From positions 1 to 61,607 of the forward strand of contig WLWP01000006.1 in NCBI GenBank assembly GCA_012103505.1: a stretch of DNA of 61,607 nt, given 5' to 3'. Positions 57,774 to 61,607 of the stretch are shown piece by piece. A program made the position numbers and the translations under genes. Under the pieces are notes generated by a model that had not been told where the DNA came from, ran no database searches, and saw nothing but the letters and a program-made list of their open reading frames with translations. The DNA comes from Pseudomonadales bacterium (lineage in GTDB: Bacteria; Pseudomonadota; Gammaproteobacteria; Pseudomonadales; Azotimanducaceae). How positions within the stretch are numbered: position 1 is the first letter of the stretch; every line of letters starts with the position of its first letter.

Positions 57774-60211
57774 AAGAAGTTAAGGTAAACCTAAAGTCTG
57801 CTGCGTTCCCTGATCAGTTCGCTCCTGACGCACAAAAAAAGACTGAGGAGTTTGGGTTGCAGGTAGGTCAAGCTATTCAGTATGAGTGGTTTAGAAAGAC
57901 CTCTAGCAATGGTAACGGCAGGTTTTTTGATCAGGGTAATGACTATAATAGACTGCGTTTATATGCTCGTGGAGAGCAGTCTGTGGCTAAGTATAAGAAT
58001 GAATTAGCAGTTGACGGAGACCTTTCTTACTTGAACCTAGACTGGACGCCTGTCCCCGTTATCCCAAAGTTTGTGGACATCGTAGTGAATGGTATGTCAG
58101 ACAGATTGTTTACTGTTAAGGCTTATGCTGAAGATGCTATGTCAGCAGAAAAAAGAAATGAATTTCAGAACATGGTCGAGAAGACTATGGTCTCAAAAGA
58201 CTTATTAAAGCAAATACAAAAGGACTTTAATATTGAAACGTTTCAGATAGCAGAGGAGAGTATTCCTGCAAATGATCAGGAGTTAGAGTTGTATATGCAA
58301 ATGAACTATAAGCCGTCCATAGAGATAGCGGAGGAGACTGCAATCAACACTATGTTTGCGGAGAATCATTATGATGATACTCGTAGGAGATGTGATTTAG
58401 ATATCGCTACTTTAGGCATAGGTATCTGTAAGCATACTTTCCAGGCGGGTGACGGAGTTAAGATAGACTACGTAGACCCTGCCAATGTAGTTCATAGCTA
58501 TACAGAGGACCCTTATTTTAAAGACTGTTTTTATTGGGGAGAGATAAAGAATGTAGGGATAACAGAGGTGTTGAAAATAAACCCTGACCTTACTCAGGAC
58601 GACTTGTCTGAGATTGCTAAGTATAGTCAGGCGTGGTACAACTATTATAATGGCGCGGTGTTTTATGAGAATAGCATGTTTCATAGGGACACGTGTACTC
58701 TTTTATATTTCAATTATAAGACTACTAATAGTTTTGTGTATAAGAAAAAGAAGATAGACGAGGGTTCTTATAAGGTTGTAGAGAAGGATGATCAGTTTAA
58801 TCCCCCTCAGGATATGATGGATGAAAACGATTTTGAGAGAGTGGAGAAGCGTATCGATGTGTGGTACGAGGGGGTTATGGTTATGGGTACGAACTTCCTG
58901 CTTAAGTGGGAGATGATGGAGAATATGGTACGACCTAATTCTGCTAATCAGTTTGCTATGTCTAACTATGTGGCTGTAGCTCCTCGTATGTATAAGGGTA
59001 CTATAGAGTCTTTGGTTAGGCGTATGATTCCTTTTGCTGATTTAATTCAGGTTACGCATTTAAAAATGCAACAAGTTATTTCTCGGGTAGTACCAGACGG
59101 AGTCTTTATTGACGCTGATGGACTTAACGAGGTAGACCTAGGGACGGGAAACTCTTATGACCCTTCTGATGCTTTACGTTTATACTTTCAGACTGGTAGT
59201 GTGGTAGGTCGAAGCTTTACCCAGGAAGGTGAGTACAATAATGCTCGGGTTCCTATTCAGCAGCTAACGTCCAGCTCAGGGTCTAGCAAGCTCCAAATGC
59301 TTGTTAGTACATATAACCATTATCTGGACATGATAAGGGCTGTAACGGGCTTAAATGAAGCGAGAGACGGTAGTACGCCTGATCCTAATTCTTTAGTTGG
59401 GGTTCAAAAGTTAGCGGCCTTAAACTCAAACACTGCTACACGACATATATTAGACGGGAGCTTATTCCTTACGAGAACACTTGCCGAGGCTTTGTCGTTA
59501 CGTATTGCAGACATCTTAGAGTACTCTAACTTTAAGGATGAGTTTGCTATGCAGATAGGTAAGTATAGTGTAGGTATTCTAGAGGAAATAAAAAACCTGT
59601 ATATCTATGACTTTGGAATATTTATAGAGATATCACCAGACGAGGAGGATAAGGCTTTATTAGAGCAGAACATACAGATGGCTCTGTCTCGCCAAGACAT
59701 TAGTCTAGAGGATGCTTTAGATATAAGAGAGGTCAGAAACCTTAAGATGGCTAATCAGCTGTTAAAATTAAAGAGGAAGCAGAAGCAGGCGCAGGAGCAG
59801 CAGGCCGCAGCGCAGCAGCAGCAGATGCAAGCGCAGGTGAATATGCAGTCGCAACAGGCAGCAGCTCAAGCCGCACAGCAGAAAATACAGGCGGAGACTC
59901 AGTCTAAGATGCAAATAAAGCAGGCAGAGGTTTCTTTTGATATAGAGAGAATGAAGAACGAGGCGATGCTCAAGCAGGAGCTTATGCAGGTAGAGTTCAA
60001 TCTACAGATGCAGCTCAAGGGTGTAGAGGTAGAAGGCCTTAAAAGCAGAGAGGCCCAAAGAGAAGAGGCTAAGGCAGGGCGTATCAGTCAGATGAATACG
60101 CAACAGTCTAAGATGATCCAACAAAAGAAAAACGATCTCCCTCCAATAGATTTCGAATCAAATGAAGACAGCCTAGATGGGTTTGACTTCGCAGAATTTA
60201 ATCCACGATAA
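57770..60211 (+). CDS. Portal protein
   Basis: An 813-residue protein with the portal's place and size, directly after terL with a 4-bp overlap. The stem and wing region is mostly helical (FAENHYDDTRRRCDLDIATL; MYKGTIESLVRRMIPFADLI). The C-terminal 130 residues are a Gln/Ala-rich coiled coil (QQAAAQQQQMQAQVNMQSQQ), as in podoviral portals with long barrels. It forms the ring through which DNA enters and leaves the head. The assignment rests on context and architecture. Confidence 0.82.
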   Translation: MKEVKVNLKSAAFPDQFAPDAQKKTEEFGLQVGQAIQYEWFRKTSSNGNGRFFDQGNDYNRLRLYARGEQSVAKYKNELAVDGDLSYLNLDWTPVPVIPKFVDIVVNGMSDRLFTVKAYAEDAMSAEKRNEFQNMVEKTMVSKDLLKQIQKDFNIETFQIAEESIPANDQELELYMQMNYKPSIEIAEETAINTMFAENHYDDTRRRCDLDIATLGIGICKHTFQAGDGVKIDYVDPANVVHSYTEDPYFKDCFYWGEIKNVGITEVLKINPDLTQDDLSEIAKYSQAWYNYYNGAVFYENSMFHRDTCTLLYFNYKTTNSFVYKKKKIDEGSYKVVEKDDQFNPPQDMMDENDFERVEKRIDVWYEGVMVMGTNFLLKWEMMENMVRPNSANQFAMSNYVAVAPRMYKGTIESLVRRMIPFADLIQVTHLKMQQVISRVVPDGVFIDADGLNEVDLGTGNSYDPSDALRLYFQTGSVVGRSFTQEGEYNNARVPIQQLTSSSGSSKLQMLVSTYNHYLDMIRAVTGLNEARDGSTPDPNSLVGVQKLAALNSNTATRHILDGSLFLTRTLAEALSLRIADILEYSNFKDEFAMQIGKYSVGILEEIKNLYIYDFGIFIEISPDEEDKALLEQNIQMALSRQDISLEDALDIREVRNLKMANQLLKLKRKQKQAQEQQAAAQQQQMQAQVNMQSQQAAAQAAQQKIQAETQSKMQIKQAEVSFDIERMKNEAMLKQELMQVEFNLQMQLKGVEVEGLKSREAQREEAKAGRISQMNTQQSKMIQQKKNDLPPIDFESNEDSLDGFDFAEFNPR

Positions 60212-60222
60212 AATTAAATAAT

Positions 60223-61317
60223 ATGGAAATTAAAGTAAAAGCTTTAGAAGATGGACAAGAGAAGTCCACAGCACAGGTAGAAGAAATACTTCTAGAAAAA
60301 CATGAAGAGAAACTCGAAGCAGAATCACAAAGCAAAGAAGAAGCCTCGCCTATACAAGAGGAGGCTCCTAAAGAAGACTCAGGAATAGATGACTCTTCGG
60401 TATTATCTTATATTAAAGAAAGATATGACAAAGACTTTTCTTCTGTAGAAGAAGTGTTAGCTGCAAGAGAAAGTAACGAAGAGCTGCCTGAAGATGTGTC
60501 CGCGTATTTTAAATACAAGAAGGATACGGGCAGGGGAATGCAAGACTTTATGAAGCTTCAGCAAGACTTTGATACTATGGATAGCGATGAGATGCTTAAG
60601 AGCTACTACACCGCTACAGAGGAAGGGTTAGACGCATCAGATATAGATGATATAATAGAGTCTAAGTTTTCGTTTGACGAAGACTTTGATGACGAGAAAG
60701 AAATAAAGAAAATAAAAATAGCAAAAAAACGTGAACTTACAAAAGCTAAGAAGTTTTTCGAAGAGCAGCGCGAACAATATAAAACTCCCCTTGAGTCAAG
60801 TGGGGGTGGGTTGTCATCGCAAGATCAAGAATCACTCGAGGCATATAAAAGTTATATAAAAGAGTCCGCTTCCATAGGAGAGGCAAATCAAAAGAAGTAT
60901 GATTGGTTTTTACAAAAGACTAACGAGGTTTTTTCTGACGAGTTCAAAGGTTTTGAGTTCAATGTTGGAGACCGCGATATTACTTACAAACCTGGAACAA
61001 GCGAAGAGCTGAAAAATGTTCAGTCTGATGTCAACAATTTCGTTAAGAAATTTACAGACAAGGACGGGATGATGTCAGACGCTTCGGGATACCATCGCGC
61101 TTTAGCGTTGGCTATGCAGCCAGAGAAATTTGCCAAGTATTTTTATGAGCAGGGTAGGGTAAATGCTGTAGACGATGTTACTAGAAAATCAAAGAACATC
61201 AATATGGATATTCGCCAGACTCCGCAAGTGACTAGCAAGGGGGGTAACACCGTCCGAGCGGTAGGAGATACGAGCAGTGGAAGGGGGCTTAGGATTAGAA
61301 GTATTAAAAATAAATAA
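60223..61317 (+). CDS. Scaffold-like protein
   Basis: A 364-residue, very acidic and Lys/Glu-rich helical protein with a disordered N-terminal 55 residues (VEEILLEKHEEKLEAESQSK) and a Gly/Ser linker near residue 190. It is placed between portal and capsid, where podoviruses keep the scaffold. The C-terminus is basic (RGLRIRSIKNK), as needed for binding capsid protein. No protease is seen nearby, so it may leave the prohead intact, as in T7 or P22. Confidence 0.7.
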   Translation: MEIKVKALEDGQEKSTAQVEEILLEKHEEKLEAESQSKEEASPIQEEAPKEDSGIDDSSVLSYIKERYDKDFSSVEEVLAARESNEELPEDVSAYFKYKKDTGRGMQDFMKLQQDFDTMDSDEMLKSYYTATEEGLDASDIDDIIESKFSFDEDFDDEKEIKKIKIAKKRELTKAKKFFEEQREQYKTPLESSGGGLSSQDQESLEAYKSYIKESASIGEANQKKYDWFLQKTNEVFSDEFKGFEFNVGDRDITYKPGTSEELKNVQSDVNNFVKKFTDKDGMMSDASGYHRALALAMQPEKFAKYFYEQGRVNAVDDVTRKSKNINMDIRQTPQVTSKGGNTVRAVGDTSSGRGLRIRSIKNK

Positions 61318-61324
61318 AGAAAAT

Positions 61325-61344
61325 CCTCCGAGCAAAGTAGGAGG
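61325..61344 (+). promoter_or_regulatory. Hairpin sequestering a strong Shine-Dalgarno before the capsid gene
   Basis: CCTCC (61325-61329) can pair with GGAGG (61340-61344). The latter is a full Shine-Dalgarno sequence, 12 nt before ATG 61357. Such a site is uncommon in this genome, where starts mostly follow AT-rich leaders. It may be only a strong ribosome site, or a control on capsid translation. Confidence 0.45.
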
Positions 61345-61356
61345 TAAAAAGAAACA

Positions 61357-61607
61357 ATGGCTTTAAATACACCAGGATTTGATCTCATCCCTTCAGCAGA
61401 ACGGGTTGCAGTTTCAACCAATTACATAACCGATTTCAATTTCTTGAATCAGTATCTTCCTGATACTTACGAGAAAGAGTTCGAGCGTTATGGAAACCGA
61501 ACACTATCATCATTCCTTAGAATGGTAGGGGCAGAGATGCCTTCAAACTCTGACATGATTAAATGGGCAGAGCAAGGAAGACTACATATCAAGTACACTA
61601 ACTGTAC
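61357..61607 (+). CDS. Major capsid protein (5' part; continues at base 1)
   Basis: ATG 61357 (MALNTPGFDLIPSAERVAVS) follows GGAGG by 12 nt. The frame runs to the contig end and continues in the same phase through base 1 to TAA 1331, giving 484 residues. The N-terminal helix (NFLNQYLPDTYEKEFERYGN) is present only here. See the entry at 1-1331 for the function call. Confidence 0.78.
   Translation, partial: MALNTPGFDLIPSAERVAVSTNYITDFNFLNQYLPDTYEKEFERYGNRTLSSFLRMVGAEMPSNSDMIKWAEQGRLHIKYTNC
61481..61607. repeat. Right copy of 127-bp terminal direct repeat (assembly overlap)
   Basis: Identical to 1-127 (see that entry). Removing one copy gives the circular genome of 61,480 bp. Confidence 0.95.

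Noticed and set aside
55524..61317. Firm placement in Crassvirales
   Set aside because: Terminase and tail resemble that group in layout, but the genome is smaller and lacks the giant RNA polymerase. Without marker-gene trees the placement is not supported.

Overview
The window is a complete tailed-phage genome from a metagenome-style assembly. Bases 1-127 are repeated exactly at 61481-61607, so the molecule closes into a circle of 61,480 bp, and the major capsid gene runs across the join. The host is very probably a member of the Bacteroidota, most likely a marine or aquatic flavobacterium. Intergenic regions repeatedly carry the Bacteroidota -7 promoter box TAnnTTTG, usually TATCTTTG. One gene ends in a type IX secretion (gliding-motility CHU_C type) sorting domain, and the primase-helicase has the Bacteroidota BT4734/VirE-type N-terminus. 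The gene content fits a lytic podovirus: giant internal virion protein, nozzle-like tail protein, no tail tube or tape measure, no integrase.

Layout. (1) 54.0-61.6 kb joining 0-24.8 kb, plus strand: small terminase candidate, large terminase, portal, scaffold candidate, major capsid, connector genes, a 1588-residue nozzle-like tail protein, tail proteins, a GNAT acetyltransferase, and three internal virion proteins ending in a 3388-residue polyvalent protein with a zincin (HEIFH) motif. (2) 24.8-33.5 kb, minus strand: DNA metabolism (metallophosphoesterase, two proteins with a DnaA-type C-terminal HTH, VRR-NUC nuclease, SF2 helicase, primase-helicase, PDDEXK exonuclease, DUF1071-type annealing protein). 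I see no DNA or RNA polymerase, so the phage must rely on host polymerases. (3) 33.5-38.9 kb, minus strand: a dense block of about 20 very small genes with three tRNA-like elements and covarying RNA hairpins. (4) 39.3-41.9 kb, plus strand: two small genes, then phage-encoded GroEL and GroES. (5) 41.9-45.2 kb: a winged-helix regulator diverging from an operon of host-like secreted or surface proteins. (6) 45.2-50.1 kb: three tail-fibre paralogues sharing one N-terminal module. (7) 50.1-55.5 kb: small basic proteins, virion fibre-like paralogues, and the lysis cassette (M15 peptidase with membrane proteins).

The most interesting structures are these. Two copies (30.95-31.14 kb and 39.83-40.03 kb) of an iteron-like region built from TATGTCGAT repeats, with identical 11/53/8 bp spacing, an AT run and inverted copies; they could be twin origins or operators. 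A phage GroEL/GroES pair. A phage operon encoding signal-peptide proteins, one with a T9SS sorting domain, behind a back-to-back palindromic promoter shared with a winged-helix regulator. Six genes whose start codon lies exactly 4 nt after the promoter box, suggesting leaderless mRNAs. Two intergenic hairpins with an identical loop and many compensatory base changes.

All assignments come from reading motifs by eye; no database search was run. Residue positions for large proteins are approximate.
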